Positions 55,144 through 64,000 of a stretch of 64,000 nt of DNA are shown in pieces. The DNA is from Pseudoduganella lutea (GTDB lineage: Bacteria; Pseudomonadota; Gammaproteobacteria; Burkholderiales; Burkholderiaceae_D): positions 4,774,001 to 4,838,000 of the forward strand of contig NZ_CP035913.1 in the NCBI RefSeq assembly GCF_004209755.1, written 5' to 3'. The number at the start of each line of letters is the position of its first letter. Within the stretch, counting starts at the first letter, position 1. Position numbers and translations under genes: made by a program. The notes below the pieces were generated by a model. The model was not told where the DNA came from. It made no database searches and saw only the letters and a list, made by a program, of their open reading frames with translations.

Positions 55144-56349
55144 ATGCACATGGGTACCACCGAACTGTTCCTGATCGCGATGACGGCCATCGTCGGCATT
55201 CCCTACCTGGTCTGGCGGCTCGGCGATACCGATTACTGGGCGCCGCTCGTGGTCGTGCAGACGGTGACCGGCATCATCCTCGGGCCCGGCATCCTGGGCA
55301 AGGCCTACCCGGAATACTACAGTTTCGTGTTCACGCCGGCCGTGATCAACTGCCTGAACGGCCTGGCATGGTGGGCCGTGATGCTGTTCGTGATGCTGGC
55401 CGGGATCGAGCTGGATCTGAAGAAGGCGTGGGCGTACCGCCGCGAAAGCTCGATGACCGCGGGCCTGGCACTGGGCACGCCGCTGCTGCTGGGGTGCGTG
55501 GCGGCGGGCGGCATGCTGGCGTTCGACGGCTGGGCCGGTGCGAAGGCGGCCGACTGGCAGTTCATCACGGGCGTGGGCATGGCCTGCGCCGTGACGGCGC
55601 TGCCGGTGCTCATCATGCTGATGGAAAAACTGGCGATCCTGCGCCAGCCGCTGGGCCAGCGCGTGCTGCGCTACGCCAGCCTCGACGACCTGCTGATCTG
55701 GGGCGTGCTGGCGCTGATCCTGCTGGAGTGGGAGCGGGTAGGGCGGCAGGTAGGCTTCATCGTGCTGTTCGTGCCGGTGACGATGCTGTTCCGCCGCCTG
55801 ATGGCAAAGCTGGCCGAGCGCGACCGCTGGTTCGTCGCACTGATCTGGCTGTGCGTGTGCTCGTTCGCGGCGGATTGGGCGGGCCTGCATTTCATGGTTG
55901 GCGCCTACCTGGCGGGCGCGATCATGGATGCGGAATGGTTTGGCGAAGAAAAGCTGGACAAGATGCGGCAGGTGCTGCTGCTGACGCTGATGCCGGTGTA
56001 CTTCCTCAGCACGGGCCTGCGCACCAACTGGGCGGTGGGCGGCTATGCCGTGTTCGTGGCGGCCGGCGTGCTGCTGCTGGCCTCCACGGCGGGCAAGCTG
56101 GCCGGGGTCCATGCGGCCGGCAGGATGCTGGGGTGGGGGCGAGCGGAGTCGTCGGTGATCGGCTGGCTGCTGCAGACAAAGGGACTGGTGATGATCATCT
56201 TCGCCAACATCCTGCTGGACAAGGCGATCATCTCCAGCGAGACGTTCACGGCGCTGTTGCTGATGGCCGTGGCGAGCACGATGTTGACGGTGCCCGCCGT
56301 GTACCCGAAGTTGCGGGCGGTGGCGCAGCTGGTGTACAAGGCGGCTTGA
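55144..56349 (+). CDS. Cation:proton antiporter (CPA2-type) membrane protein
   Basis: 401 aa with 11-13 hydrophobic segments and the Na/H exchanger fold: LGPGILG early, MLFVMLAGIELDLK in helix 5, YASLDDLLIWGV with paired Asp, and HFMVGAYLAGAIM. It exchanges Na or K for protons across the inner membrane. No RCK/TrkA-N domain is attached. GGGAGAAG precedes ATG 55144; ATG 55150 is also possible. It is convergent with the PAS-GGDEF-EAL gene, with hairpins of the palindrome family between. Confidence 0.82.
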   Translation: MHMGTTELFLIAMTAIVGIPYLVWRLGDTDYWAPLVVVQTVTGIILGPGILGKAYPEYYSFVFTPAVINCLNGLAWWAVMLFVMLAGIELDLKKAWAYRRESSMTAGLALGTPLLLGCVAAGGMLAFDGWAGAKAADWQFITGVGMACAVTALPVLIMLMEKLAILRQPLGQRVLRYASLDDLLIWGVLALILLEWERVGRQVGFIVLFVPVTMLFRRLMAKLAERDRWFVALIWLCVCSFAADWAGLHFMVGAYLAGAIMDAEWFGEEKLDKMRQVLLLTLMPVYFLSTGLRTNWAVGGYAVFVAAGVLLLASTAGKLAGVHAAGRMLGWGRAESSVIGWLLQTKGLVMIIFANILLDKAIISSETFTALLLMAVASTMLTVPAVYPKLRAVAQLVYKAA

Positions 56350-56357
56350 GCTGCCAT

Positions 56358-56495
56358 GGTGTCGGACATGTTTTTCCGGATGCCTTTACCGGAAAAACGT
56401 GTCGGACACCGGTTCGCGTGTGGGACAGCCTCATGGGAAAACCGGTGTCTGACACTATTTTCTGGACAAATACCCAGAAAATAGTGTCAGACACC
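56358..56495. repeat. Two long hairpins of the GGTGTCnGACACC family
   Basis: Hairpin 1: 22-base arms 56358-56379 and 56389-56410 (20 of 22 positions pair). Hairpin 2: 22-base arms 56444-56465 and 56474-56495, perfectly complementary with an 8-base loop; both arms carry GTGTCTGACAC or its mirror. The arms continue beyond the 13-mer with A/T-rich TTTTC sequences, so each can act as a terminator in either direction between the convergent genes. Confidence 0.87.
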
Positions 56496-56521
56496 TGGCA
56501 GCGTAACGCCACGGCTGCGGG

Positions 56522-58582
56522 CTAATGCGCAGCGAGCCATTGTTCGAGCGCGGGCCGGGTGAGCGGCTGGCTGATGTAGTTGCCCTGCACGCTGCTGCAG
56601 CCGTTGGCGGCGAGGAAATCGTGCTGGTCGCGCGTTTCGACGCCGGTGGCCACCACGCGGATATTGAGGTTGTTGCCGATGTCGAGCATGGTTTTCGCCA
56701 GCGCGCCGCTGCCCGCCACGCCATTGATTTCCTGCACGCGCTGGCGCGTCATCTTCAGCTGGCTGACCGGCAGCTGGCGCAGGCAGGTGAGATTGTTCAT
56801 GCCGGCGCCGAATTCATCGACGGACAGGCGGATGCCCAGTTCCTGCAGGCCGTTGGCCAGCCGCGTGGCCTGTTCCGGGTTGTTCATCAACTGCTCCTCG
56901 CGCATTTCCAGCGTGAGGCGGCTGGGGTTCACGCCGTGGTGCGCCACGCGCTGGGCGATGTGGGGCAGGTAATCGCGCTGCGTGAACTCGCGGCTCGACG
57001 CGTTGACGGAGATCGGGATGTTGGCGAAGCCCAGGTCCGCCAGCCGGCGCAGCGTGGAGCACACGTCTTCCAGCACGCGCCGGCCGAGAGGCACGATCAG
57101 GCCGCTTTCTTCCGCGTCGGGCAGGAAATCGGCGGGCAGCAGTTCGCCCCGTTCGGGGTGGCGCCAGCGCAGCAGCGCCTCGATGCCGAGGATTTCGCCG
57201 GTGCCCACGGCCACGTGCGGCTGGAACAGCAGGTACAGGTCGTCCCGTGACAGGGCCTCGCGCAGCGCCACTTCCATGCGTTGCCGGGCGGCGGAACTGT
57301 CGGCCATGCCGGGCGAATAGAAATGCACCGCATCCGGCCCGCCGTGCTTGCCCTCGTACATGGCGACGTCCGCCGCGTGCAGCAGGTCGCCGGCCGTGCG
57401 GCCATCGTCCGGCCACACGGCCACGCCCATGCTGGCGCCCACCGACAGCAGCCTGCCGTCGATGTCCATCTCCGGCGCCATCGCGCGCCGGATCCGTTCG
57501 ATCATCTTCAGCGTGTAGCGCAGGTTCGGCTGCGCCGCCAGCACCATCACGAATTCGTCGCCGCCGAGGCGCGCCACCGTGTCCGATTCGCGCAATGCAG
57601 ACTGCAGGCGTTGCGCGACCTGCTTCAATACCATGTCGCCGGCCGAGTGGCCCATCGTGTCGTTGATTTCCTTGAACTTGTTCAAGTCCATCAGGATCAC
57701 GGCCACCTTGTCGTCGGCACGCTGGGCCGCCTGCAGCGCGTGCTCGAGGCGGTCGCGCAGCAGCAGGCGGTTCGCCAGGCCCGTCAACGGATCGTGCGTG
57801 ACAAGATGCTCGAGCTGGCTGGTGCGCTGCTTCAGCGCGGTGATGTCCTCGATGATGCCGATGAAGTGCGTGACGTGCCCGCCCTGGTCGCGCACCGGCG
57901 TGACCGACAGGTGGTTCCAGAACAGCTCGCCGTTCTTGCGCTTGTTGCGGAACACCACGGTGGCGGCCCGGTGCGCCGCGATCGCGCTGGCCAGGTAGGC
58001 GCGCTGTTCGTTGTCCATGTCGTGGGCGGCCATGAAGCGCGAGTCGTGATTGATCGCTTCCACGGCCGTATAGCCGCTGATGCGCTCGAAGGCCGGGTTC
58101 ACGTATTCGATCGGGTTGTCGCGCCCTTCGTGCCGGGTGATGACGATGCCGTTGCTGGCGGCGAGCAGGGCGCGTTCGAACAGCTCGAGCTTGTCGCGCT
58201 GCAGGTAATGCCGCGTGAGATCGACGCCCATGCCGCACAGGTAGCGGCCGTCGCCCTCGATCGACAGCCGCGAGCCGACGAACAGGAAGGGCGTGGTGCC
58301 GCCGCTGGCGTTGCGCACCCGGGCTTCGATCTGTACGCGTTCGTCGCCCTGGAACACGGCGCAGAAGGCGCGCGACACGCGGGACCGCGTGTCGGGCTCG
58401 AACAGTTCGAGCATGTGCATCGAGCGGAGCCGTTCAGCCGACAGGCCGGTGACCTGTTCCAGCTGCCGGTTCCACAGCACGAAGTAGCCGGACTCGTCCA
58501 GGACATAGAAAGTGCCAGCAAGCAGATCCATTACGTCCTGTAACGGCAAATTGCCGACCAGGGCGGCCGCGCTTTCCACCAT
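56522..58582 (-). CDS. PAS-PAS-GGDEF-EAL protein with degenerate EAL site
   Basis: 686 aa. Two PAS sensor domains (about 20-130 and 140-255; YVLDESGYFVLWNRQ, PIEYVNPAFERISGY), then a GGDEF domain with intact RLGGDEFVMV and DLNKFKEINDTMGH, then an EAL domain. EAL keeps IEALLRW and NASSREF but key positions differ: ATGVE for AEGVE, LKMT for LKID and DEFGAG for DDFGTG. It therefore looks like an active c-di-GMP cyclase with an EAL that binds but may not cleave. There are no membrane helices. AAGGAG precedes ATG 58582. Confidence 0.88.
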   Translation of the reverse strand: MVESAAALVGNLPLQDVMDLLAGTFYVLDESGYFVLWNRQLEQVTGLSAERLRSMHMLELFEPDTRSRVSRAFCAVFQGDERVQIEARVRNASGGTTPFLFVGSRLSIEGDGRYLCGMGVDLTRHYLQRDKLELFERALLAASNGIVITRHEGRDNPIEYVNPAFERISGYTAVEAINHDSRFMAAHDMDNEQRAYLASAIAAHRAATVVFRNKRKNGELFWNHLSVTPVRDQGGHVTHFIGIIEDITALKQRTSQLEHLVTHDPLTGLANRLLLRDRLEHALQAAQRADDKVAVILMDLNKFKEINDTMGHSAGDMVLKQVAQRLQSALRESDTVARLGGDEFVMVLAAQPNLRYTLKMIERIRRAMAPEMDIDGRLLSVGASMGVAVWPDDGRTAGDLLHAADVAMYEGKHGGPDAVHFYSPGMADSSAARQRMEVALREALSRDDLYLLFQPHVAVGTGEILGIEALLRWRHPERGELLPADFLPDAEESGLIVPLGRRVLEDVCSTLRRLADLGFANIPISVNASSREFTQRDYLPHIAQRVAHHGVNPSRLTLEMREEQLMNNPEQATRLANGLQELGIRLSVDEFGAGMNNLTCLRQLPVSQLKMTRQRVQEINGVAGSGALAKTMLDIGNNLNIRVVATGVETRDQHDFLAANGCSSVQGNYISQPLTRPALEQWLAAH

Positions 58583-58754
58583 GTCACTCCTTGAAGTTGT
58601 TGTTATACCCGATGCAAGCACAGCTGCCAGCGCGCGGCCGGCGGCTCGTGGCCGCCGGCCGAGACTGGCTACGTGAAACTTGCTGATGCTTGGGAAGGAG
58701 TGTGGCGGAAATCAGTAGAGAGTGACGCGCGGTTGCAATCGAAGGATGAGCGAG

Positions 58755-58825
58755 AGTTTCTATCTGAAAGTTTCTATCTGAAAGTTTTGATGTGAAAATT
58801 TTCAATCCGAAAGTTTCAGTCCGTC
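58755..58825. repeat. 14-bp tandem repeat
   Basis: AGTTTCTATCTGAA occurs exactly twice (58755-58768, 58769-58782), followed by three degenerate copies (AGTTTTGATGTGAA, AATTTTCAATCCGAA, AGTTTCAGTCCG). It lies between the divergently ordered GGDEF-EAL promoter and the 3' end of the BlaI-type gene. Confidence 0.75.
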
Positions 58826-58829
58826 TGCT

Positions 58830-59213
58830 TCAATCCCTGGGGCGATCCTCGTCCAGCAGCGTGGAAATCTCGGCGCGTTCGCGCTCGGTAACGTGGCCGC
58901 CGCGCAGCGCCGCCAGCACCAGAGCCTTGCCGGAACCGGCGAAGGCCTTGTGGATAAGGTCCTTCAGCAGGCTGGTCTGCATCGAGTCCTGTTCCTGGGC
59001 CGGCGCATACACGTGGGCGCGGGCGCTTTCATCGCGGGTGACAAGGCCCTTGCCATGCATCACCTGGAGCAGGCGCAGCACGTTCGCATAGGTCAGTTCC
59101 GGCCGGCTTTCCAGCGCGGCCGCATGGACCTGTTTTGCCGTGGCCGGCCCAAGGCCGTACAGCACGCGCAGCATCTCGAGTTCCGCCGCGGTGGGTTTCA
59201 GAAGCTTGGTCAT
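58830..59213 (-). CDS. BlaI/MecI/CopY family transcriptional repressor
   Basis: 127 aa winged-helix protein: PTAAELEMLRVLYGLGPATAKQVHAAA and LTYANVLRLLQVMHGKGLVTRDESARAHVYAP fit the BlaI fold, where the wing follows. In the classical system a membrane BlaR1/M56 protease inactivates it; no such gene is adjacent. Start ATG 59213 (MTKLLKPTAAE) fits the family. The C-terminal dimerisation helix is present (LLKDLIHKAFAGS). Confidence 0.85.
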   Translation of the reverse strand: MTKLLKPTAAELEMLRVLYGLGPATAKQVHAAALESRPELTYANVLRLLQVMHGKGLVTRDESARAHVYAPAQEQDSMQTSLLKDLIHKAFAGSGKALVLAALRGGHVTERERAEISTLLDEDRPRD

Positions 59214-59551
59214 GGTGGTAGCGCGCACATGGCAACGTCGTGAAAAGCGTGAGAAGTAGAATAAATGATCTAGAAAGGAATGTCTACCTGCGACCCGCAA
59301 CGCAGGGTTTCTCCCTGCGTTCTCATGACCAGGCAGTGTCCAATTAACTCAATGGTGGTTGTTGCATCTCAATGCAGCGTGCTATCCTAAGTGGCTATTT
59401 CTGGAAGCTTGGAAGTAAATTGTCTTTCGGGCAACCAAAGAGGTCCTTCCCCCACAACTTGATGTGCGATCCGCTAACCGGTCAGGCCGTGTCGCGGAAG
59501 GTTTGTATAACCCGCCCCATACTCGCGAAGCGCGAAGAAAGGTGAGCAAGA
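59214..59551. other. Intergenic region upstream of odhA
   Basis: No gene seen. The odhA promoter should be here; no box stands out. AAAGGTGAG is the ribosome site just before 59552. Confidence 0.4.
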
Positions 59552-62407
59552 ATGATGCAGCAACAGACGTCCAACTCCTACCTGTTTGGTGGGAATGCGC
59601 CGTACGTAGAGGAACTCTACGAAGCGTACCTGGAAAACCCCGGTTCCGTGCCCGACAACTGGCGCGCTTATTTCGACGCGATGCAGCACGTGCCCGCCGT
59701 CGACGGCTCCAATAAACCCGACGTCAATCACTCCTCCGTGATCGCCTCGTTCGCCGAGCGCGCGAAGGCTGGCCCGATCCGGACCGTGACCGCCACGGCC
59801 GACGCGGAAATGGGCCGCAAGCGCGTGGCCGCCACCCAGCTGATCGCAGCCTATCGCTACCTGGGCTCTCGCTGGGCCAACCTCGATCCGCTGCAGCGCC
59901 AGGAGCGCCCGGCGATCCCGGAACTGGATCCGACCTCCTACGGTTTCTCCGATGCGGACATGGATACCGTGTTCAACATCAGCAATACGTACTTCGGCCC
60001 GGAGACGGCATCGCTGCGTGACCTGCTGAACTACCTGCGCGAAACGTACACCCGTTCGATCGGCGCGGAGTTCATGTACATTTCCGACCCGGCCGAGAAG
60101 CGCTGGCTGCAGGAGCGCCTGGAGTCGATCCGCTCGACGCCGAACTTCACGGCCGAAAAGAAAAAGCACATCCTGGAACGCCTGACGGCCGCCGAAGGCC
60201 TCGAGCGCTACCTGCACACCAAGTACGTGGGCCAGAAACGCTTCTCGCTGGAAGGCGGCGAAACGTTCATCGCCTCGATGGATGAGATCATCCAGCGCGC
60301 CGGCGAAAAGGGCGTGCAGGAAATCGTCATCGGCATGGCCCACCGCGGCCGCCTGAACGTGCTGGTGAACACCCTGGGCAAGGCACCGAAGGACCTGTTC
60401 GAGGAATTCGAAGGCAAGCACGGCGACGACCTGCCGGCCGGCGACGTGAAATACCACCAGGGCTTCTCGTCCGATATCTCCACCGCCGGTGGCCCGGTCC
60501 ACCTGTCGCTGGCGTTCAACCCGTCGCACCTGGAAATCGTCAACCCGGTCGTCGAAGGTTCCGTCAAGGCGCGCATGGACCGCCGCGGCGATACGCAGGG
60601 CGCGCAAGTGCTGCCGATCCTGGTGCACGGCGACGCCGCATTCGCCGGCCAGGGCGTGGTGATGGAAACGCTGAACCTGGCGCAGACCCGCGGCTACGGC
60701 ACGGGCGGCACGGTGCACATCGTGATCAACAACCAGATCGGCTTCACCACCTCGGACCCGCGCGATGCGCGTTCGACGATCTACTGCTCCGACGTCGTGA
60801 AGATGATCGAGGCACCGGTGCTGCACGTGAACGCCGACGATCCGGAAGCCGTGGTGCTGGCTTCGCAGATCGCGCTGGACTACCGCGCGCAGTTCCAGAA
60901 AGACATCGTTGTCGACATCATCTGCTTCCGCAAGCTGGGCCACAACGAGCAGGACACCCCGGCGCTGACGCAGCCGCTGATGTACAAGAAGATCGCGCAA
61001 CACCCGGGCACCCGCCGCCTGTACGCCGACAAGCTGGCGGCCCAAGGCGTGATCCCGGCCGACGGCGGCGACACGATGGTTGCCGCCTACCGCGATGCGA
61101 TGGACGCCGGCAAGCACACCGTCGACCCGGTGATCTCGAACTTCAAGAACAAGTTCGCCGTCGACTGGCTGCCGTTCCTGAACCGCAAGTGGACCGACGC
61201 GGCCGACACCGCCGTGCCGCTGACGGAACTGAAGCGCCTGGCCACCCGTATCACCACGGTGCCGGAAGGCTTCAAGGTGCACTCGCTGGTGGAAAAAGTG
61301 CTGGCCGACCGCGCCAACATGGGCAAGGGCGAGCAGAACCTGGACTGGGGCATGGGCGAACACCTGGCCTACGCGTCGCTGGTATCGTCCGGCTATGCCG
61401 TGCGCCTGACCGGCCAGGACGCCGGCCGTGGCACGTTCACGCACCGCCACGCCGTGCTGCACGACCAGAACCGCGAACGCTGGGATGCGGGCACCTATGT
61501 GCCGCTGCAGAACGTTTCCGAAAACCAGGCACCGTTCACCGTCATCGACTCCGTGCTGTCGGAAGAAGCGGTGCTGGGCTTCGAATACGGCTACTCGACC
61601 GCCGAGCCGAACACGCTGACGATCTGGGAAGCCCAGTTCGGCGACTTCGTCAACGGTGCCCAGGTGGTGATCGACCAGTTCATCAGCTCCGGCGAAGTGA
61701 AGTGGGGCCGCGCGTCGGGCCTCGTGATGCTGCTGCCGCACGGTTACGAAGGCCAGGGTCCGGAGCACTCGTCCGCCCGTCCGGAACGTTTCCTGCAGCT
61801 GTGCGCCGAGAACAACATGCAGGTGGTGCAGCCGACCACCGCATCGCAGATCTTCCACCTGCTGCGCCGCCAGATGGTGCGCCAGTTCCGCAAGCCGCTG
61901 GTCGTGATGACCCCGAAATCGCTGCTGCGCAACAAGGATGCCGGTTCGCCGCTGTCCGAGCTGGCCAAGGGCGCGTTCCAGACCGTGATTGGCGAAACCG
62001 ATGACAAGATCGATGCGAAGAAGGTCAAGCGCGTGATCGCCTGCTCCGGCAAGGTGTATTTCGACCTGGCCAATGCCCGCAAGACCCGCGGCCAGACCGA
62101 CACGGCCATCATCCGTGTCGAACAGCTGTACCCGTTCCCGCACAAGGCATTCGCCGCCGAACTGAAGAAGTTCCCGGCACTGACCGAAGTGGTGTGGGCG
62201 CAGGACGAGCCGCAGAACCAGGGTCCATGGTTCCAGATCCAGCACAACATCTTCGAGTCGATGGATGCGGGCCAGCGCCTGGCGTATGCCGGCCGCCCTG
62301 CCTCCGCTTCGCCGGCTGTCGGCTACTACGACAAGCACTACGCCCAGCAGAAAGAGCTGCTGGAAACGGCGTTCTCGAAGCTGAAGGGCTTCATCCTGAC
62401 CAAGTAA
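59552..62407 (+). CDS. odhA: 2-oxoglutarate dehydrogenase E1 component
   Basis: 951 aa, thiamine diphosphate-dependent, decarboxylates 2-oxoglutarate and transfers succinyl to E2. N-terminal [17 protein letters not shown] for E2 binding; active-site [29 protein letters not shown], and the ThDP/Mg motif in [13 protein letters not shown] to [10 protein letters not shown]-terminal transketolase-like region [20 protein letters not shown]. Start ATG 59552 (MMQQQTSNS). Followed by odhB after 76 bp. Confidence 0.97.
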   Translation: MMQQQTSNSYLFGGNAPYVEELYEAYLENPGSVPDNWRAYFDAMQHVPAVDGSNKPDVNHSSVIASFAERAKAGPIRTVTATADAEMGRKRVAATQLIAAYRYLGSRWANLDPLQRQERPAIPELDPTSYGFSDADMDTVFNISNTYFGPETASLRDLLNYLRETYTRSIGAEFMYISDPAEKRWLQERLESIRSTPNFTAEKKKHILERLTAAEGLERYLHTKYVGQKRFSLEGGETFIASMDEIIQRAGEKGVQEIVIGMAHRGRLNVLVNTLGKAPKDLFEEFEGKHGDDLPAGDVKYHQGFSSDISTAGGPVHLSLAFNPSHLEIVNPVVEGSVKARMDRRGDTQGAQVLPILVHGDAAFAGQGVVMETLNLAQTRGYGTGGTVHIVINNQIGFTTSDPRDARSTIYCSDVVKMIEAPVLHVNADDPEAVVLASQIALDYRAQFQKDIVVDIICFRKLGHNEQDTPALTQPLMYKKIAQHPGTRRLYADKLAAQGVIPADGGDTMVAAYRDAMDAGKHTVDPVISNFKNKFAVDWLPFLNRKWTDAADTAVPLTELKRLATRITTVPEGFKVHSLVEKVLADRANMGKGEQNLDWGMGEHLAYASLVSSGYAVRLTGQDAGRGTFTHRHAVLHDQNRERWDAGTYVPLQNVSENQAPFTVIDSVLSEEAVLGFEYGYSTAEPNTLTIWEAQFGDFVNGAQVVIDQFISSGEVKWGRASGLVMLLPHGYEGQGPEHSSARPERFLQLCAENNMQVVQPTTASQIFHLLRRQMVRQFRKPLVVMTPKSLLRNKDAGSPLSELAKGAFQTVIGETDDKIDAKKVKRVIACSGKVYFDLANARKTRGQTDTAIIRVEQLYPFPHKAFAAELKKFPALTEVVWAQDEPQNQGPWFQIQHNIFESMDAGQRLAYAGRPASASPAVGYYDKHYAQQKELLETAFSKLKGFILTK

Positions 62408-62483
62408 CAGCAAGGCACGCCGCGCGGCGCTCGATGCGACCGCGCGGCCCCGACGCATCTATCGAATACACGGAGTTTTACCA

Positions 62484-63743
62484 ATGGCACAAATCGAAGT
62501 CAAAGTTCCCCAACTGTCGGAATCCGTCGCCGAAGCGACCCTGCTGGCCTGGCACAAGCGGGTTGGCGAAACTGTCACGCGCGATGAAAACCTGATCGAC
62601 ATCGAAACCGACAAAGTGGTGCTTGAACTGCCGGCACCCGCCGCCGGCGTGATCGTGCAGATCATCCAGAACGACGGCGCCACCGTCGTCGCCGACCAGG
62701 TGATCGCGATCATCGACACGGAAGCTACCGCCGTGGCTTCGCCAATCCCGGTCACCGCCGCACCTGTCTCGGTTGAAGCGCCAGCGACTCCGGCTCCGGC
62801 CGCGGCCGCCACCGGCGGTGCGAAAGGCGACGTGGCCATGCCGGCCGCCGCCAAGATCCTGTCCGAAAAAGGCCTGTCCGCGACCGACGTGTCCGGCTCC
62901 GGCAAGGATGGCCGCGTGACCAAGGGCGACGCCCTGGCCGCTTCCGCCAAGCCAGTTGCACCGGCACCGGCCGCTGCCCCAGCCGCCGCCGCCAAGCCGG
63001 CCCTGCAGAAGATCGCCGCGCCGACGTCGCTGAACCTGGGCGACCGTCCGGAAGAGCGCGTGCCGATGAGCCGCCTGCGCGCCCGTATCGCCGAGCGCCT
63101 CGTCGAATCGCAATCCACCAACGCCATCCTGACCACCTTCAACGAGGTGAACATGAAGCCGGTGATGGACCTGCGCAACAAGTACAAGGACAAGTTCGAG
63201 AAAGAGCACGGCGTGAAGCTGGGCTTCATGTCCTTCTTCGTGAAGGCCGCCGTGGCCGCACTGAAGAAGTACCCGATCCTGAACGCTTCGGTCGACGGTA
63301 ACGACATCGTCTACCACGGCTACTTCGACATCGGTATCGCCGTCGGTTCGCCGCGCGGCCTGGTGGTGCCGATCCTGCGCAACGCCGACCAGATGACGAT
63401 CGCCGAGATCGAGAAGAAGATCGGCGAATTCGGCCAGAAAGCCAAGGAAGGCAAGCTGACGCTGGACGACCTGACCGGCGGCACGTTCTCGATCTCGAAC
63501 GGCGGTACCTTCGGCTCCATGCTGTCGACCCCGATCATCAACCCGCCGCAGTCGGCGATCCTGGGCGTGCACGCGACCAAGGACCGCGCCGTGGTGGAAG
63601 ATGGCCAGATCGTGATCCGCCCGATGAACTACCTGGCGATGTCGTACGACCACCGCATCATCGACGGCCGCGAAGCCGTGCTGGGCCTGGTGGCGATGAA
63701 GGAAGCGCTGGAAGATCCGGCGCGCCTGCTGCTGGACCTGTAA
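62484..63743 (+). CDS. odhB: 2-oxoglutarate dehydrogenase E2, dihydrolipoyl succinyltransferase
   Basis: 419 aa. Lipoyl domain with acceptor Lys44 in ETDKVVLEL, an Ala/Pro linker, an E3-binding domain ([11 protein letters not shown]...[11 protein letters not shown]) and the catalytic core ending in [12 protein letters not shown] (His390, Asp394). Carries the succinyl group from E1 to CoA. Single lipoyl domain, as usual for OdhB. The partner E3 gene (lpdA), often next, is not the next gene here. Confidence 0.97.
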   Translation: MAQIEVKVPQLSESVAEATLLAWHKRVGETVTRDENLIDIETDKVVLELPAPAAGVIVQIIQNDGATVVADQVIAIIDTEATAVASPIPVTAAPVSVEAPATPAPAAAATGGAKGDVAMPAAAKILSEKGLSATDVSGSGKDGRVTKGDALAASAKPVAPAPAAAPAAAAKPALQKIAAPTSLNLGDRPEERVPMSRLRARIAERLVESQSTNAILTTFNEVNMKPVMDLRNKYKDKFEKEHGVKLGFMSFFVKAAVAALKKYPILNASVDGNDIVYHGYFDIGIAVGSPRGLVVPILRNADQMTIAEIEKKIGEFGQKAKEGKLTLDDLTGGTFSISNGGTFGSMLSTPIINPPQSAILGVHATKDRAVVEDGQIVIRPMNYLAMSYDHRIIDGREAVLGLVAMKEALEDPARLLLDL

Positions 63744-63797
63744 TCGAAGCGTAGGTAAATCACCGCGTGCCGGTACGCCACCGGCGTGTGAAGACGT

Positions 63798-63827
63798 GGT
63801 GTCGGACACCCCTGGGTGTCGGACACC
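63798..63827. repeat. Two GGTGTCGGACACC copies after odhB
   Basis: Exact 13-mers at 63798-63810 and 63815-63827, the second followed by the GGTTTTTCCC tail typical of the family. Confidence 0.85.
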
Positions 63828-63888
63828 GGTTTTTCCCGCCGGCGCTCGTGCTCTCAAAGCACCCCGGCATTAAAGCGAGAGGCATCCT

Positions 63889-64000
63889 GTGACCATCTCC
63901 GACGAAATCCGCCGCCTGCACGAGCTGCACCAGGCGGGTGCCTTGACCGACGCGGAGTTCGCCCGCGCCAAGGAACGCCTGCTGGACGGGGCACCTGGCC
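63889..64000 (+). CDS. SHOCT domain protein (3' end outside window)
   Basis: GTG 63889 with GAGAGG upstream opens a frame of at least 37 residues: SDEIRRLHELHQAGALTDAEFARAKERLL, which is a SHOCT motif, here at the N-terminus instead of the usual C-terminus. It runs off the right edge. Such motifs mediate oligomerisation or protein contact. The gene sits between odhB and whatever follows. Confidence 0.65.
   Translation, partial: MTISDEIRRLHELHQAGALTDAEFARAKERLLDGAPG

Noticed and set aside
59474..62458. 994-residue open frame opposite odhA
   Set aside because: Antisense shadow; odhA has all E1 motifs.

Overview
The window reads as a chromosomal segment of a high-GC betaproteobacterium, most likely Oxalobacteraceae of the Massilia/Duganella kind. 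This is inferred from the gene order of the TCA block (acnA, citE-like, mdh, then gntR, sdhCDAB, sdhE, gltA, odhA, odhB), the DUF2863 and DUF4214 proteins and protein style; no database search was possible.

Layout. 1-5400: tail of a small secreted protein, a phosphopantetheinyl transferase, a secreted NodB-type deacetylase, a methyltransferase, an MFS-acyltransferase fusion and a lipoprotein. 5490-12860: a three-gene RND efflux operon with dyad symmetries in its promoter region, a GNAT protein and a TetR regulator. 12880-14630: a fumarylacetoacetate hydrolase-family enzyme, a macro-sirtuin-like deacetylase and tRNA-Pro(GGG). 14640-21540: an accessory island next to the tRNA, visibly AT-richer in its second half. 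It holds a methyltransferase-HNH fusion, a type VI secretion (T6SS)-type polymorphic toxin of the DUF6861 class with an adjacent immunity gene, a frameshifted orphan toxin C-terminus that repeats the toxin's junction sequence, and three more small immunity-like genes. 21590-26050: a siderophore/metal uptake operon (DUF2946, TonB receptor, PepSY protein, small ribbon-helix-helix-like protein). 26170-38510: PilZ, DUF6152/DUF6644, phosphoesterase, LysR plus succinate CoA-transferase, a DUF4214/RTX protein, catalase, M14 peptidase, CYTH triphosphatase, two low-complexity secreted proteins and DUF2863. 38800-50790: the TCA block. A class C group II intron (about 50844-52680) sits immediately after the gltA terminator. 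52750-59210: hypothetical, HEAT-repeat, Dabb, cation antiporter, PAS-GGDEF-EAL and BlaI-type genes. 59550-end: odhA, odhB and the start of a SHOCT-domain protein.

Two things stand out. First, the toxin island (17486-21533) shows a delivery protein with its current C-terminal toxin plus a decayed spare toxin module and leftover immunity-like genes, the pattern expected from repeated C-terminal replacement. Second, a family of intergenic palindromes built on GGTGTCnGACACC (with GGGGTCnGACCCC and GGGACnGTCCC relatives) recurs at gene ends through the whole window. Symmetric base changes between copies preserve the dyad, which suggests selection for structure or for a dimeric binding site.

Several genes look broken or displaced in frame: the TonB receptor's signal peptide, the 3' end of the HEAT-repeat gene, the orphan toxin module and the gene at 20334-20899. 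These could be real mutations or sequencing errors.
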